Shown in pieces: positions 1-8,439 of a DNA stretch of 22,502 nt. The translations under genes were made by a program, and so were the position numbers. Origin of the DNA: JBMNNS01 sp050942625 (GTDB lineage: Bacteria > Bacillota > Dethiobacteria > DTU022 > UBA8154); assembly GCA_050942625.1 (NCBI GenBank), contig JBMNNS010000022.1:1-22502 (forward strand), given 5' to 3'. Positions within the stretch are counted from its first letter, which is position 1. Each line of letters begins with the position of its first letter. The notes under the pieces are model-generated. The model was not told where the DNA came from. It was given only the letters and a program-made list of their open reading frames with translations, and did no database searches.

Positions 1-281
1 TCTTCCCCACTGCCAAAGACCGCAATTTTTCCGGGGCAAGGGTAGACATCACCGGGATGCGTAACGGTAAAAAAACCAGGGTTACCTATGCAACAGTAGA
101 TCGGATGAAAAGGTTGACCGGGGTTCCCCTGAGCATCGGTGCTTATATGATGGGCCAGGGAAAGATTAAACGCCGTGGTGTTTTCGGGCCGGAGGCAGAG
201 GGGGCGATTAATGCCGGCGACTTTTTGCAGGAACTGGCCCGCCGGGATATCCGGGTGGAACGTTGGGAAACAGAGCCCTAA
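1..281 (+). CDS. Saccharopine dehydrogenase-family protein, C-terminal end (partial)
   Basis: The reading frame is open from base 3 to the TAA at 279-281, so the gene starts outside the window. The first visible ATG, at 57, is internal: 18 codons precede it without a stop. About 92 residues are visible. They resemble the C-terminal domain of saccharopine dehydrogenase-like NAD(P) oxidoreductases: an RVDITG strand, a GKKTRVTY strand, a DRMKRLTG helix, then SIGAYMMGQGKI followed by GVFGPEAEG and a final FLQEL helix. In that family this region forms the substrate-binding and dimerisation part, while the Rossmann domain, which is missing here, binds the cofactor. The substrate cannot be predicted. 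The gene converges on the hydrolase gene at 292 with only 10 bases between the two stops and no visible terminator. The family call rests on a fragment. Confidence 0.6.
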   Translation, partial: FPTAKDRNFSGARVDITGMRNGKKTRVTYATVDRMKRLTGVPLSIGAYMMGQGKIKRRGVFGPEAEGAINAGDFLQELARRDIRVERWETEP

Positions 282-291
282 GTAGTGAGGT

Positions 292-1326
292 TTACCCTGT
301 CAGTAAAAAGTAGCGTTCAACTCTGTCTTCTAGTAGTTTGCTCGTAACTTTCCCTTGAAATTTCATATATTGTAAATGGGCCAGCGTTTCTGCCAGGGCC
401 ATCCACTGCAATTGTGTGGTGAATTGTTCCCAGGGTTGGGGAATGTTCCAGCTCACTTCAGAAGCGATCCCATAAGCATTCTTGCCGTTTTTTCCATAAA
501 ATTTAAGTATTGTTTCAATTTCATGTTCCCTCCGGTAGTGGTGCTTTTTTAATTCCGAAATCCGTCCCTGGTGTTCCCGAAAAGTTTTGCGGTGTCCGGG
601 TAGGACGAGATCAACATCGAGCTTGGATACTTTATCAAGGCTTTCTAAAAATTCCTGGAGGGGATTGCGGTTTTCCCCCGGCCAGAGAAAAATACCCGGT
701 GTAATTGTCTCCAAAATGTGATCGCCGGAGAAAAGCAGTTTTTTCTCCGGCTCATAGAGGCAAAGATGCCCGCTGGTGTGCCCGGGTGTCATGATGCACT
801 GCAGGGAATATTCCCCCACATTCAAAACCTCGCCATCGCCAATTATCTTGATGCGCCCGCCTGGGGACTTTTGCCCCGTATATGCGTTTGCGGCATTTTT
901 CATTTCTTCCAGGGGTAGAATTGTTAAAAACTCAGGCGTTTCCCGGCTTAAACTCTCCACTCCCTCCTCCGGAAAACCATTTTTCCTGCCGTGTTCAAAG
1001 TTTTCCGACCATTCGCTAAAAGAACCCCAAAAGATCGTCTCCGGGGCGTTAAGGTAGATCGTGGAGCCGTTGGGGGCCATCTCCGGAGCCAGCCCAAAGT
1101 GGTCTTCATGGAGGTGGGTAGTAAAAAAATCGGTTTCTTCCAGATTTACCTCCAATTCATAAAGAACTTTGGCCAAAGCTTCCCTGCATTCCTTCTTATT
1201 TATCCCCGAATCTATAATCAGGTTGCGTTCTTTGCCTTTGAGCAGGTAAGTGTTAACTGTCTCCAGCGAGGAATCCGGCATAGGCAACTCAATTCTGAAA
1301 ATCCCAGGCATTATTTTTTCAATCAT
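292..1326 (-). CDS. MBL-fold metallo-hydrolase with C-terminal winged-helix region
   Basis: This 344-residue protein has the complete metal-ligand set of glyoxalase II-like metallo-beta-lactamase-fold hydrolases. It has an HxHxDH motif (His71, His73, Asp75, His76), His183 in PGHTSGH, Asp202 in FSGDH and His245 in LPGHRKTF. Residues from about 265 to 340 form a helical, winged-helix-like tail with conserved tryptophans, typical of the larger MBL hydrolases annotated as YtnP-like or hydroxyacylglutathione hydrolase-like. The enzyme probably hydrolyses a thioester, lactone or phosphoester in the cytoplasm; the substrate is not evident. There is no signal peptide. The ATG at 1326 has only a weak ribosome binding site (GGGTGAT). 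The gene lies 136 bases downstream of dctM in the same direction, so it may be co-transcribed with the TRAP operon or use its own extended -10 promoter near 1356-1364. Confidence 0.85.
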   Translation of the reverse strand: MIEKIMPGIFRIELPMPDSSLETVNTYLLKGKERNLIIDSGINKKECREALAKVLYELEVNLEETDFFTTHLHEDHFGLAPEMAPNGSTIYLNAPETIFWGSFSEWSENFEHGRKNGFPEEGVESLSRETPEFLTILPLEEMKNAANAYTGQKSPGGRIKIIGDGEVLNVGEYSLQCIMTPGHTSGHLCLYEPEKKLLFSGDHILETITPGIFLWPGENRNPLQEFLESLDKVSKLDVDLVLPGHRKTFREHQGRISELKKHHYRREHEIETILKFYGKNGKNAYGIASEVSWNIPQPWEQFTTQLQWMALAETLAHLQYMKFQGKVTSKLLEDRVERYFLLTG

Positions 1327-1355
1327 AAGCTATCACCCAGCTTTCAAACAGCCAT

Positions 1356-1364
1356 TTTATAGCA
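1356..1364 (-). promoter_or_regulatory. Candidate extended -10 promoter for the MBL hydrolase
   Basis: On the minus strand the sequence TGCTATAAA matches an extended -10 element (TGnTATAAT with one mismatch), about 30 bases before the hydrolase ATG. The best -35 at 17-base spacing, GCAGAC, is poor. Low confidence. Confidence 0.35.
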
Positions 1365-1462
1365 ATCATCTGATTTTTGTCTGCATTAAGTAGTTACTAT
1401 TATTACTATTTATTGTAACATTTGGGCTTGCAAACGGCAAGATGGACAAAAAGGCTCAAAAG

Positions 1463-2773
1463 CTATTTTGACAACAGCTCCGGCAAGAAAGTGGCAATTT
1501 GGGGAAATATCGTTAAAATGATCAGTGCCGCAACGAGAGCGTACAGGAAAGGCCAGATCCCTTTAAATATCGTTTCCAGGGGGATATCTTTTGCCACCCC
1601 TTTGATAATATAGACGTTCATCCCTACCGGAGGGGTGATAACGCCCATGGCCACTGCCATGACGGTGATTACCCCAAACCAGATAGGATCATAGCCCAGT
1701 ATATCGACCATGATCGGAAAAAATATCGGTGTAGTAAGTAGCACGAGAGCCAGTGCATCGATGAAACAACCCAGGATAAAATAGATAACTAGTATAATCC
1801 CTACAATTACAAACGGTGGGTAGGGCAGACTTCCAGCCCAATTTGCCAGCTCGAAGGGGACCCTGCTGACGGCCATGAAGCGGCCGAAAATAATAGCACC
1901 ACTGACAAGGAACATAATCATGGCTGTGGTTCTTGTTGTTTCGGAAAGGGATTTTTTAAAGTTTTCCCAGGTAAGCTGTTTTTCAAGGAGCGAAATTACA
2001 AGAACGCTGGCAGCGCCGATGGCACCGGCCTCTGAAGGTGTAAACCAGCCTAAAAAAAGGCCGCTCAGGGAGATTGTAAAAACAACGAAAACCTCCAGAA
2101 GACCTCCCTTAAGTTCATAAAGCCTGGCTTTCCAGGTTTCTTTGGGACCTGGGGGGCCAAGTAGAGGGTTCCTGGAAACTTGAACGTAAATAGCCAGCAT
2201 ATACAAAAACATTAATAATAACCCAGGCAAAATGCCGGCTAAAAACAGTTTGCCAATGGATTGTTCCGCCGCTATTCCATAAACAATAAAAATGACGCTG
2301 GGGGGGATGAGGACCCCCAATGCTCCGCCCGCAGCCACGCTGGCTGTTGAAAGCGAATCATTATAGGAATATTTTTCCATCTCCGGCAGGGCAATCGCTC
2401 CTATTGTTGCTGCCGTTGCAGTGTTAGAGCCACAAACTGCACCGAACAAGGCGCATGTGGCTTGTGTTGCTACACAAAGCCCGCCGGGGAGGTGGCCTAA
2501 CAATTTATAACAAAAAACATACAACTTGGAGCCTATTCCCGAATAGTAGGCCAGAAAGCCCATCCAGACAAAGAGGGGGATCACGCTCAGGGAATAGGAA
2601 GAGAAAGTGGTGTATATTTCCACGGATAACATCCGAAAGGCTGCCGAAGGTGAAACAAGAATACTAAAGCCTGCAAAACCAACCAGGAGCATGGCATAAG
2701 CGATCGGCATTCTAAACATAATCAAGAAAAAAAAGAGCAGGACTCCTGCAATACCTGTGAGAAAAGGGTTCAA
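1463..2773 (-). CDS. dctM: TRAP transporter large permease (DctM subunit)
   Basis: This is a 436-residue integral membrane protein, the usual DctM length, with about twelve hydrophobic segments. Recognisable family features are the N-terminal MPIAYAMLLVGFAG segment, the ATQATCALFGAVCGSNTATAATIGAIALPEM stretch (glycine/threonine-rich, part of the substrate and ion path), GALGVLIPPSVIFIVYG, FTPSEAGAIGA, and the C-terminal ITPPVGMNVYIIKGVA. It is the translocating subunit of a tripartite ATP-independent periplasmic transporter, which moves an organic anion into the cell using an ion gradient. Its ATG overlaps the dctQ stop by four bases (ATGA at 2770-2773), which indicates translational coupling. 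The order dctP-dctQ-dctM is canonical. Confidence 0.95.
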   Translation of the reverse strand: MNPFLTGIAGVLLFFFLIMFRMPIAYAMLLVGFAGFSILVSPSAAFRMLSVEIYTTFSSYSLSVIPLFVWMGFLAYYSGIGSKLYVFCYKLLGHLPGGLCVATQATCALFGAVCGSNTATAATIGAIALPEMEKYSYNDSLSTASVAAGGALGVLIPPSVIFIVYGIAAEQSIGKLFLAGILPGLLLMFLYMLAIYVQVSRNPLLGPPGPKETWKARLYELKGGLLEVFVVFTISLSGLFLGWFTPSEAGAIGAASVLVISLLEKQLTWENFKKSLSETTRTTAMIMFLVSGAIIFGRFMAVSRVPFELANWAGSLPYPPFVIVGIILVIYFILGCFIDALALVLLTTPIFFPIMVDILGYDPIWFGVITVMAVAMGVITPPVGMNVYIIKGVAKDIPLETIFKGIWPFLYALVAALIILTIFPQIATFLPELLSK

Positions 2774-3258
2774 TTTTGTCTCACCGTCCTTAAGTCCTCA
2801 ATGAAGCGGACCGATACTGTTAAGCAAAGCAAAAAGAGTCCGAATGCGACAAGAGAAATAAAGAGGTAAAAAGGGGCTTCTGTAGTCGGAGAAACAGAAC
2901 CACTTTGAAAAATGGCCCGGGCATATTCCCCCATGTGGTAGGAGATCAGGCCCATAAAGACCAGAATTACTGTATTAAGAACCAGATCGATGCAAGCCTG
3001 AATTTTAGGGGGCAGGCTTTGGGTTAAAAATTCGATAGCGATATGCCCCTTTTGGATACCGCAATTAGCCAGAGAAAGGCCGATGATCGTTGCTGTGAGG
3101 AACCCCACATATTCATAGGTGCCCAGAAGAGGGGCTTTGAAAATGCCCCTCAGCAGAACATTGCCGACCACCAGGAACATGACGGCGACTAAAACGAACC
3201 CCGCTGCTTTATCCATTATCCTGCTAAGCCGGGTGACCATAGCTATATACCAATCCAT
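2770..3258 (-). CDS. dctQ: TRAP transporter small permease (DctQ subunit)
   Basis: This 162-residue protein has four predicted membrane segments, at roughly residues 18-38, 46-66, 88-108 and 130-150, as in DctQ subunits. The family motif region GTYEYVGFLTATIIGLSLANCGIQKGHIAIEFL is clear; the glycine and QKGHI residues are typical. DctQ pairs with DctM in the membrane and is needed for assembly and docking of the binding protein. The ATG at 3258 has a good ribosome binding site, GGAGGT six bases upstream. The gene lies 51 bases after dctP and overlaps dctM by four bases. Confidence 0.93.
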   Translation of the reverse strand: MDWYIAMVTRLSRIMDKAAGFVLVAVMFLVVGNVLLRGIFKAPLLGTYEYVGFLTATIIGLSLANCGIQKGHIAIEFLTQSLPPKIQACIDLVLNTVILVFMGLISYHMGEYARAIFQSGSVSPTTEAPFYLFISLVAFGLFLLCLTVSVRFIEDLRTVRQN

Positions 3259-3309
3259 GATGAAACCTCCAAACGTTGTGGAATGTAGACAATCTGCCTG
3301 GCCAGGTAC

Positions 3310-4392
3310 TTATTTATAGATTTCATTATAATAGGAAGCCAGCTCTTTAACCTTGTTCAGGATATCTTCACCTTGCAGCCCCTGTTTTTCCAGTTTATCC
3401 ACGAATTCATCCTGGATAGGCTGGAGCAGGGAAATCCACTTCTCCGTTTCTTCTTCTGAAAGGGTGAAAATTTCCATTCCCATTTTTTCTACCGACCACT
3501 GAAGGGCTTCCTCGTTTTGCATATCCCAGAGGCCACAGGCCAACTTCTCATGGTACTCCTCATTAATATCTTCAATAATTTCCTGCAAGTCTGCGGGTAG
3601 GGAGTTCCAGGTCTCAAGATTCATTGTAATAAAAAAGAGCGTATTATAAAGGAAGGGCGTTAAAGTCAGGTAATCGGTGACTTCGGCATGTTTCCAGCCC
3701 TGCAGGACTTCGACGGGGGCAAGGTTGCCTGTGATGATTCCCTTGGATAATGATTCGTAGGCCTCCGGCTGGGACATGGCCACAGGGATGGCACCCAGCA
3801 TTTCCAGTGTTTTAGCACTGAGCCCGGTGGCCCTTATCTCTACCCCTTGCAGATCGTTTAATTCACGGATGGGTTTCTTTGTAAACAAGTCGCCGGGGCC
3901 GGTAGCTAAGACCATCATTAGTTTGGTATCCTTTAATTCCTGAGGATCGAGCTCTTTTATCCCTTCCCAGGCTACTTTGCTGGCTACTTTTGAATTATTA
4001 TAGGTTATACCGGGGAGTTCAAAAGCCTCTGTCACGGGAAAACGCCCCCTGGTATAGGAAAAACAAGAAAGGCCCAGGTCGGCAATCCCTGTCACCACCC
4101 CATCATAAATTTCGGAGGCTTTGGATAATGTTTCACCCGGGTAGCTTGTGATTATCACCCGGCCGGCGGTGGCCTCTTCAATTGCTTCAGTCCATTGTTT
4201 GAGCAGTACTTTTTCTACAGGGTGTGAGGCGGGGAAAAAATGGGCCAGACTAAGCTTAAATACCTGTGTTGCTTCTCCATCCTTATTGGCCGGTTCTCCA
4301 TTGGATACTGCCGGGGATGTACAGCCGGCCATTAACACCATGAACACCATTACCAGTAACAGGCTCACCCAAAAAACAAAACTCCTCTTCAA
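3310..4392 (-). CDS. dctP: TRAP transporter substrate-binding lipoprotein (DctP family)
   Basis: The gene encodes the extracytoplasmic solute-binding subunit of the TRAP transporter. I chose the TTG at 4392 (360 residues), because GAGGAGG lies eight bases upstream. That start gives a textbook lipoprotein signal: basic LKR, a hydrophobic stretch, then the lipobox LMAGC with the lipidated Cys at residue 24. An in-frame ATG at 4491 would add 33 residues before the signal peptide and lacks a well-placed ribosome binding site. After the signal come family hallmarks: LAHFFPASHPVEK, GRVIITSYPGETLS, and EIRATG, whose arginine normally binds the substrate carboxylate. FLYNTLFFITMNLETWNSLP and a helical C terminus follow. 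In Gram-positive cells it would be anchored to the outer face of the membrane. The ligand is likely a carboxylate but cannot be specified. Confidence 0.93.
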   Translation of the reverse strand: MKRSFVFWVSLLLVMVFMVLMAGCTSPAVSNGEPANKDGEATQVFKLSLAHFFPASHPVEKVLLKQWTEAIEEATAGRVIITSYPGETLSKASEIYDGVVTGIADLGLSCFSYTRGRFPVTEAFELPGITYNNSKVASKVAWEGIKELDPQELKDTKLMMVLATGPGDLFTKKPIRELNDLQGVEIRATGLSAKTLEMLGAIPVAMSQPEAYESLSKGIITGNLAPVEVLQGWKHAEVTDYLTLTPFLYNTLFFITMNLETWNSLPADLQEIIEDINEEYHEKLACGLWDMQNEEALQWSVEKMGMEIFTLSEEETEKWISLLQPIQDEFVDKLEKQGLQGEDILNKVKELASYYNEIYK

Positions 4393-4419
4393 AATAAAAA
4401 CCTCCTCTGAATTAATAAA

Positions 4420-4437
4420 GCACTCCAATAGGAGTGC
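4420..4437 (-). promoter_or_regulatory. Hairpin in the dctP leader
   Basis: A perfect 7-bp inverted repeat with a four-base loop (GCACTCC, TATT, GGAGTGC on the minus strand) lies 9 bases before the dctP ribosome binding site at 4400-4406 and is followed by CTTTATT. It could be a weak attenuator or a protein site. It resembles a CIRCE core but has 6 rather than 9 bases between the GCACTC and GAGTGC halves. Confidence 0.4.
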
Positions 4438-4507
4438 CGGCAGAGGCAGAGAAATAGAAAATAAAAATAAATATATTCTATTTGCTACCATGCTGCCGTC
4501 CTACTAG

Positions 4508-4720
4508 AAAAAACAAAAACAAAACAAAATAAAAACTAAAACAAACAACCATCCTACCAATTCTACACTTCAGGCCATCCTACCACGCTACGCTGCCCTG
4601 AGAACAGGGAACAATTTACTACAACTACTTACTACTACATTATTACTACATCCATTATTATTACGTTCTTTCTAAAAACCAAAATTCCTTCTTAAAAAGG
4701 CCGGTGCCTAAAATTTTATT
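4508..4720. other. Divergent intergenic region, low complexity
   Basis: No gene was found here. Reading the plus strand, 4504-4548 is almost only A and C (a U-rich leader in the dctP transcript). CCATCCTACC occurs twice, at 4549-4558 and 4575-4584, with a weaker variant near 4497. CCCTG, AGAA, CAGGG at 4596-4609 is a small perfect hairpin. 4617-4665 is a run of TAC/TTA-type triplets. The dctPQM promoter must lie in or near this stretch, but I could not identify convincing -35 and -10 boxes for it. Confidence 0.5.
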
Positions 4721-4743
4721 TTTGTGAAAAACTATGTTATAAT
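4715..4743 (+). promoter_or_regulatory. Candidate promoter of mnmG
   Basis: A perfect -10 box TATAAT lies at 4738-4743, 36 bases before the mnmG ATG. The -35 at 17-base spacing, TTTATT at 4715-4720, is weak, so the assignment rests mainly on the -10 and its position. Confidence 0.5.
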
Positions 4744-4779
4744 TTGCGCATAATCTGTGTTTAACAGGGGCTTGAGTAG

Positions 4780-6672
4780 ATGGAACTTGAACAAAATTAT
4801 GATGTTATTGTCATTGGTGCAGGGCATGCCGGCTGCGAAGCTGCGCTTGCAGCCGCCCGGATGGGCTGCAGGACGTTGCTGATTTCCACCAATATCGATC
4901 ACCCGGCGCTGATGGCTTGCAATCCTTCGCTGGGGGGGCCTGGCAAAGGTCATCTGATTAAGGAAATAGATGCCCTGGGGGGGATCATGGGCAGGAACGG
5001 AGATGAGCATGCCCTGCAGATGCGCAGGCTGAATACCAGCAAGGGGCCGGCAGTGCAGGCTTTGCGAGCCCAAATCGATAAAAACGCTTACCAGAGGGGA
5101 ATGAGGTCCTATCTGGACGGGCAGCCGCTCTTGTTTTTGCGGGAGGCAGCCGTCAGGGGTTTTTTAGTTGAGGATGGCGTTATTAAAGGAGTTACAACGC
5201 GCCAGGGCAGCACTTACTTATCCCAGGCGGTGGTTCTTGCCACGGGCGTATTTTTAAGAAGTGAAATATTCGTCGGGGAAGACCATTACCCTGGCGCCCC
5301 GGGGAACCAGTTACCTTCTACAGAACTGTCGGAAAATATCGTGTCCCTGGGTTTCCAGGTAGAGCGTTTTAGAACAGGGACTCCACCCCGGGTGTATAGA
5401 AGTAGTATTAACTTTGAAAACCTGCAGTTGGTGGAGGGGGAACCCGGGGCGGGCACTTTTTCTTATGTCACGGAAACTGAAATACAGGAACAAGTCCCCT
5501 GCCACCTGACCTACACAACGGCACAAACACACCGCCTGATTATAGATCATATTCAATATGCACCCTCTTACTCCGGTTTAATGAAGGGGAGCGGGCCCAG
5601 GTATTGTCCTTCCATTGAAGATAAAGTAGTCAGATTCCCAGACCGGAAAAGACATCCTGTTTTTATTGAGCCGGAGGGCAGAGATTCCGTGGAAATGTAC
5701 CTGCAGGGTATTTCCACCGGCCTGCCGGAAGAATTACAAAGGGCTTTCCTGCGGACCATTCCCGGGCTGGAGGAAGTCATCATTACGCGCCCGGCCTATG
5801 AAATCGAATATGATTTTTGTCTTCCTACCCAGCTTAAAGCCAGCCTGGAAACAAAGCTTGTCAAAGGGCTATTCTTTGCCGGTCAGGTCAATGGCACGAC
5901 CGGCTATGAGGAAGCGGCTGCCCAGGGCCTTATGGCCGGGATAAATGCCGCCCTCTTTTGTCGCGGGGAACCTGCTTTTATTTTAACGAGAACAGATGCT
6001 TACATCGGTGTGCTGATTGACGACCTTGTTACCAAAGGCGTCAGCGAACCGTACCGCATGTTTACTTCCCGCTGTGAGTACCGCTTGCTTTTACGGCATG
6101 AAAATGCCGACCTTCGCTTAACGGAGAAAGGATTCCAGTTGGGGCTAATCAGTAAGGAGCGCCATGATCTTTTTGAAGAGAAAAAACGGACTTTGGCCGC
6201 GGAAAAAAAGAAACTGTCCACCCTGCGGCTTTTCCCTTCCGAACGAATCAACGGGGCTTTACTTGCACTGGGCTCTACCAAACTGACGAAACCCCAAACC
6301 CTGGCCGAACTGTTAAAAAGGCCGGAAATTACTTATAATAGTCTTAGGAAATTGGACGAAAAGCAGGAATTTTCCCTGACGGATAAAGAAGGGATCGCCA
6401 GTGAGGTAGAAACCCAGATTAAATATGAGGGTTATATCGCCAAACAGGAAGCAAACGTAAAGCAGACAGCCAAACTTGAGGAAAAGGTAATCCCAGCTGA
6501 CTTTTGCTACAATGATCTGAACAACCTTTCAACGGAGGCCAAACAAAAACTTAATGCCATCAGGCCCCGTACCCTTGGTCAGGCTTCCCGTATTGACGGG
6601 GTTTCACCCGCGGACCTTTCCTACCTGGCAATGTGCCTGGAAAGGAAGTCACGATCCCGGAAAACTAATTGA
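4780..6672 (+). CDS. mnmG: tRNA uridine-5-carboxymethylaminomethyl modification enzyme MnmG (GidA)
   Basis: This 630-residue protein is the full usual length of MnmG. With MnmE it installs the (carboxymethyl)aminomethyl group on C5 of wobble U34 in several tRNAs, using FAD, NADH and methylenetetrahydrofolate. The FAD-binding motif VIGAGHAGCEAA is at residues 11-22. Family signatures follow: NPSLGGPGKGHL, FRTGTPPRV, CPSIEDKVVRF with the conserved cysteine, and FFAGQVNGTTGYEEAAAQGL. The C-terminal helical domain contains IRPRTLGQASRIDGVSPADL, used for tRNA and MnmE binding. The start at 4780 has only a weak ribosome binding site (CAGGGG about 12 bases upstream). It is not flanked by mnmE or rsmG, the usual neighbours near the replication origin in Firmicutes; instead it is divergent from a transporter operon and followed by acpS. 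Confidence 0.97.
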   Translation: MELEQNYDVIVIGAGHAGCEAALAAARMGCRTLLISTNIDHPALMACNPSLGGPGKGHLIKEIDALGGIMGRNGDEHALQMRRLNTSKGPAVQALRAQIDKNAYQRGMRSYLDGQPLLFLREAAVRGFLVEDGVIKGVTTRQGSTYLSQAVVLATGVFLRSEIFVGEDHYPGAPGNQLPSTELSENIVSLGFQVERFRTGTPPRVYRSSINFENLQLVEGEPGAGTFSYVTETEIQEQVPCHLTYTTAQTHRLIIDHIQYAPSYSGLMKGSGPRYCPSIEDKVVRFPDRKRHPVFIEPEGRDSVEMYLQGISTGLPEELQRAFLRTIPGLEEVIITRPAYEIEYDFCLPTQLKASLETKLVKGLFFAGQVNGTTGYEEAAAQGLMAGINAALFCRGEPAFILTRTDAYIGVLIDDLVTKGVSEPYRMFTSRCEYRLLLRHENADLRLTEKGFQLGLISKERHDLFEEKKRTLAAEKKKLSTLRLFPSERINGALLALGSTKLTKPQTLAELLKRPEITYNSLRKLDEKQEFSLTDKEGIASEVETQIKYEGYIAKQEANVKQTAKLEEKVIPADFCYNDLNNLSTEAKQKLNAIRPRTLGQASRIDGVSPADLSYLAMCLERKSRSRKTN

Positions 6673-6694
6673 ATAATCTAAAAAGATTGCATAC

Positions 6695-6723
6695 TTGACA
6701 AAAAAACCGTAATAAAGTAAATT
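6695..6723 (+). promoter_or_regulatory. SigA-type promoter upstream of acpS
   Basis: A consensus -35 TTGACA (6695-6700) is followed after exactly 17 bases by TAAATT (6718-6723), four of six matches to TATAAT. It lies about 50 bases before the acpS start and after the mnmG stop, so acpS and probably iscS-iscU can be transcribed independently of mnmG. Confidence 0.65.
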
Positions 6724-6773
6724 TTTAAAAGAAATAAGCTCGGGAGAGGCTAAGTCAGGAGGATGAGTTTCGT

Positions 6774-7172
6774 TTGAAAAAGAGGCTCTATTTGCTAGTT
6801 AAGGGCGTAGGAATTGACCTTATTCGTATAAAAAGGATCGCCAGGGTCTACCGCAAACGCCCTGAGCGCTTTTTGAAAAAGATCTTTACTTCTCAGGAAA
6901 TTGAAGAACTTTTAAAAAAAGGCAATTCCCTGCAATCGATTGCAGCCCGTTTCGCGGCAAAGGAGGCTGTTGCCAAAGCCCTTGGATGTGGTATCGGGGT
7001 CATTCGCTGGTGTGAAATGGAAATTCTTTCTGGGGCTAGGGGTAAACCGATCGTCTTCCTCAAGGGAGAAGCGGCACGCTGGGCGGCGAAATACGGTATT
7101 AAAGGCGTAAAAGTATCAATGTCTCATGACGGGCCCTTTGCCATTGCAAAAGCGATTGCATATGGTGACTGA
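6774..7172 (+). CDS. acpS: Holo-[acyl-carrier-protein] synthase
   Basis: AcpS transfers 4'-phosphopantetheine from coenzyme A to apo-acyl carrier protein, activating it for fatty acid synthesis in the cytoplasm. The 132-residue protein carries the two magnesium/CoA-binding motifs of the family: GVGIDLI with Asp15, and RFAAKEAVAKAL with Glu64. The C-terminal VSMSHDG has the conserved histidine. The length fits the small trimeric AcpS class (about 120-130). The TTG at 6774 follows AGGAGG at 6757-6762, a longish 11-base spacing. It adds a few residues (MKKRLYLL) before the usual N terminus, so a start at the in-frame TTG at 6792 is possible. The gene is followed after 46 bases by the cysteine desulfurase. 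Confidence 0.93.
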   Translation: MKKRLYLLVKGVGIDLIRIKRIARVYRKRPERFLKKIFTSQEIEELLKKGNSLQSIAARFAAKEAVAKALGCGIGVIRWCEMEILSGARGKPIVFLKGEAARWAAKYGIKGVKVSMSHDGPFAIAKAIAYGD

Positions 7173-7218
7173 TTAATATACAGGACTAATTATCTCTTTC
7201 GGAAAGAAGGCATTGCTT

Positions 7219-8376
7219 ATGAAGAGGATCTATATGGATCATGGAGCTACTACCCCCCTGCGGGAAGAAGTGTTGGAGGCTATGCTACCTTTTTTGCAGC
7301 CTGTACCATCAAATCCCTCCAGCTTGCACTTTTTTGGCAGGGAAGCCCGCCAGGCCTTGAATGAATCCAGGGAAAAGGTAGCCCTTGCTCTTGGTGCTTT
7401 ACCAGAGGAAATTATCTTTACTTCCGGGGGCACGGAAGCCAATAATTTGGCAATCCAGGGCACTGCCAGGGCGCTTTCCTCCAGGGGGAAGCATATTATT
7501 ACAAGCGCTATTGAGCATCCTGCTGTGCTTAATACTGTTAAATACCTTGCCCAAATTGGGTTTGATTGTACTATCTTGCCCGTTGATCAATACGGGATGG
7601 TTGACCCCGACGAACTAAGGAAGGCCATTACCGGGCAAACAATTTTGGTCACTATTATGACTGCCAATAACGAAATAGGCACGATACAGCCCATCGATGA
7701 AATAGGAAAAATATGCAGGGAAAAAGAGGTCTATTTCCATACCGATGCCGTTCAGGCTATTGGACATAGGCCTTTTAATTTAAAAGAGGACCCTATTGAT
7801 ATGCTTTCTGTTTCCGCCCACAAATTTTATGGCCCCAAGGGTATCGGCTTTCTTTATATCCGCAAAGGTTTGAAGATGAAACAGGTCTTTTGGGGTGGGG
7901 GACAGGAACATAAACTCAGGCCAGGAACAGAAAACCTGCCCGGAATAGTCGGGCTTGCCAGGGCAATTGAGCTTGCCACGCAAAATTTGGCCGAAGAAAG
8001 TACAAAACTAACCCGCTTAAGGGATAAATTGATCAAGGGTTTGCTGGAGGTAGAGGATGTTCGCCTCAATGGTCACCCTACAAAAAGGTTGCCTGGAAAT
8101 GTGAATGTGAGTGTTTATTATGCAGAGGGCGAATCAATATTGCTGAGCCTTGACCTGAAGGGGATTGCTGTTTCAAGTGGTTCGGCTTGTAGCTCTGGTG
8201 CCCTGGAACCCTCTCATGTCCTCATGGCCCTTGGCCTCGATCCCCAGGCTGCCCACGGCTCTCTCCGTTTTACCCTGGGTAAGGATAATACTGAAGAAGA
8301 AGTTAACTATACAATCGGGGTCTTTCAGGAAATTGTTAATAGACTGCGAAAAATGTCCCCCGTTATGAAAGGGTAG
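7219..8376 (+). CDS. iscS: Cysteine desulfurase (IscS/NifS family)
   Basis: This is a PLP enzyme that converts cysteine to alanine and carries the released sulfur as a persulfide for Fe-S cluster assembly and tRNA thiolation. I chose the ATG at 7219 (385 residues) because GAAGG lies eight bases upstream. The in-frame TTG at 7213 is too close to that site. The N terminus YMDHGATTPL is a family hallmark. SAIEHPAV contains the histidine that stacks on PLP (His100), SVSAHKFYGPKG the PLP lysine (Lys202), and SSGSACSSGALEPSHVL the catalytic cysteine (Cys324) on its mobile loop. The loop form and overall length fit the group I IscS/NifS enzymes. The partner scaffold gene follows 63 bases downstream. 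No iscR regulator or mnmA thiouridylase gene is adjacent, although both are common neighbours in Firmicutes. Confidence 0.95.
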   Translation: MKRIYMDHGATTPLREEVLEAMLPFLQPVPSNPSSLHFFGREARQALNESREKVALALGALPEEIIFTSGGTEANNLAIQGTARALSSRGKHIITSAIEHPAVLNTVKYLAQIGFDCTILPVDQYGMVDPDELRKAITGQTILVTIMTANNEIGTIQPIDEIGKICREKEVYFHTDAVQAIGHRPFNLKEDPIDMLSVSAHKFYGPKGIGFLYIRKGLKMKQVFWGGGQEHKLRPGTENLPGIVGLARAIELATQNLAEESTKLTRLRDKLIKGLLEVEDVRLNGHPTKRLPGNVNVSVYYAEGESILLSLDLKGIAVSSGSACSSGALEPSHVLMALGLDPQAAHGSLRFTLGKDNTEEEVNYTIGVFQEIVNRLRKMSPVMKG

Positions 8377-8439
8377 CTATTCTAAATCTAGCAATAGTGA
8401 TAAAATGGTGGATATAAGGACGAGGGAGGGGAATCTTTA

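Noticed and set aside
4420..4437. Second CIRCE element upstream of dctP
   Set aside because: GCACTC and GAGTGC halves are present but separated by six rather than nine bases, and the flanking TTA/TAA are incomplete. A simple hairpin is the better description.
4500..4552. Hydrophobic leader peptide frame upstream of dctP (minus strand)
   Set aside because: The frame is a product of a U-rich tract; the GGTAGG before its ATG is directly adjacent, leaving no spacing for ribosome binding.
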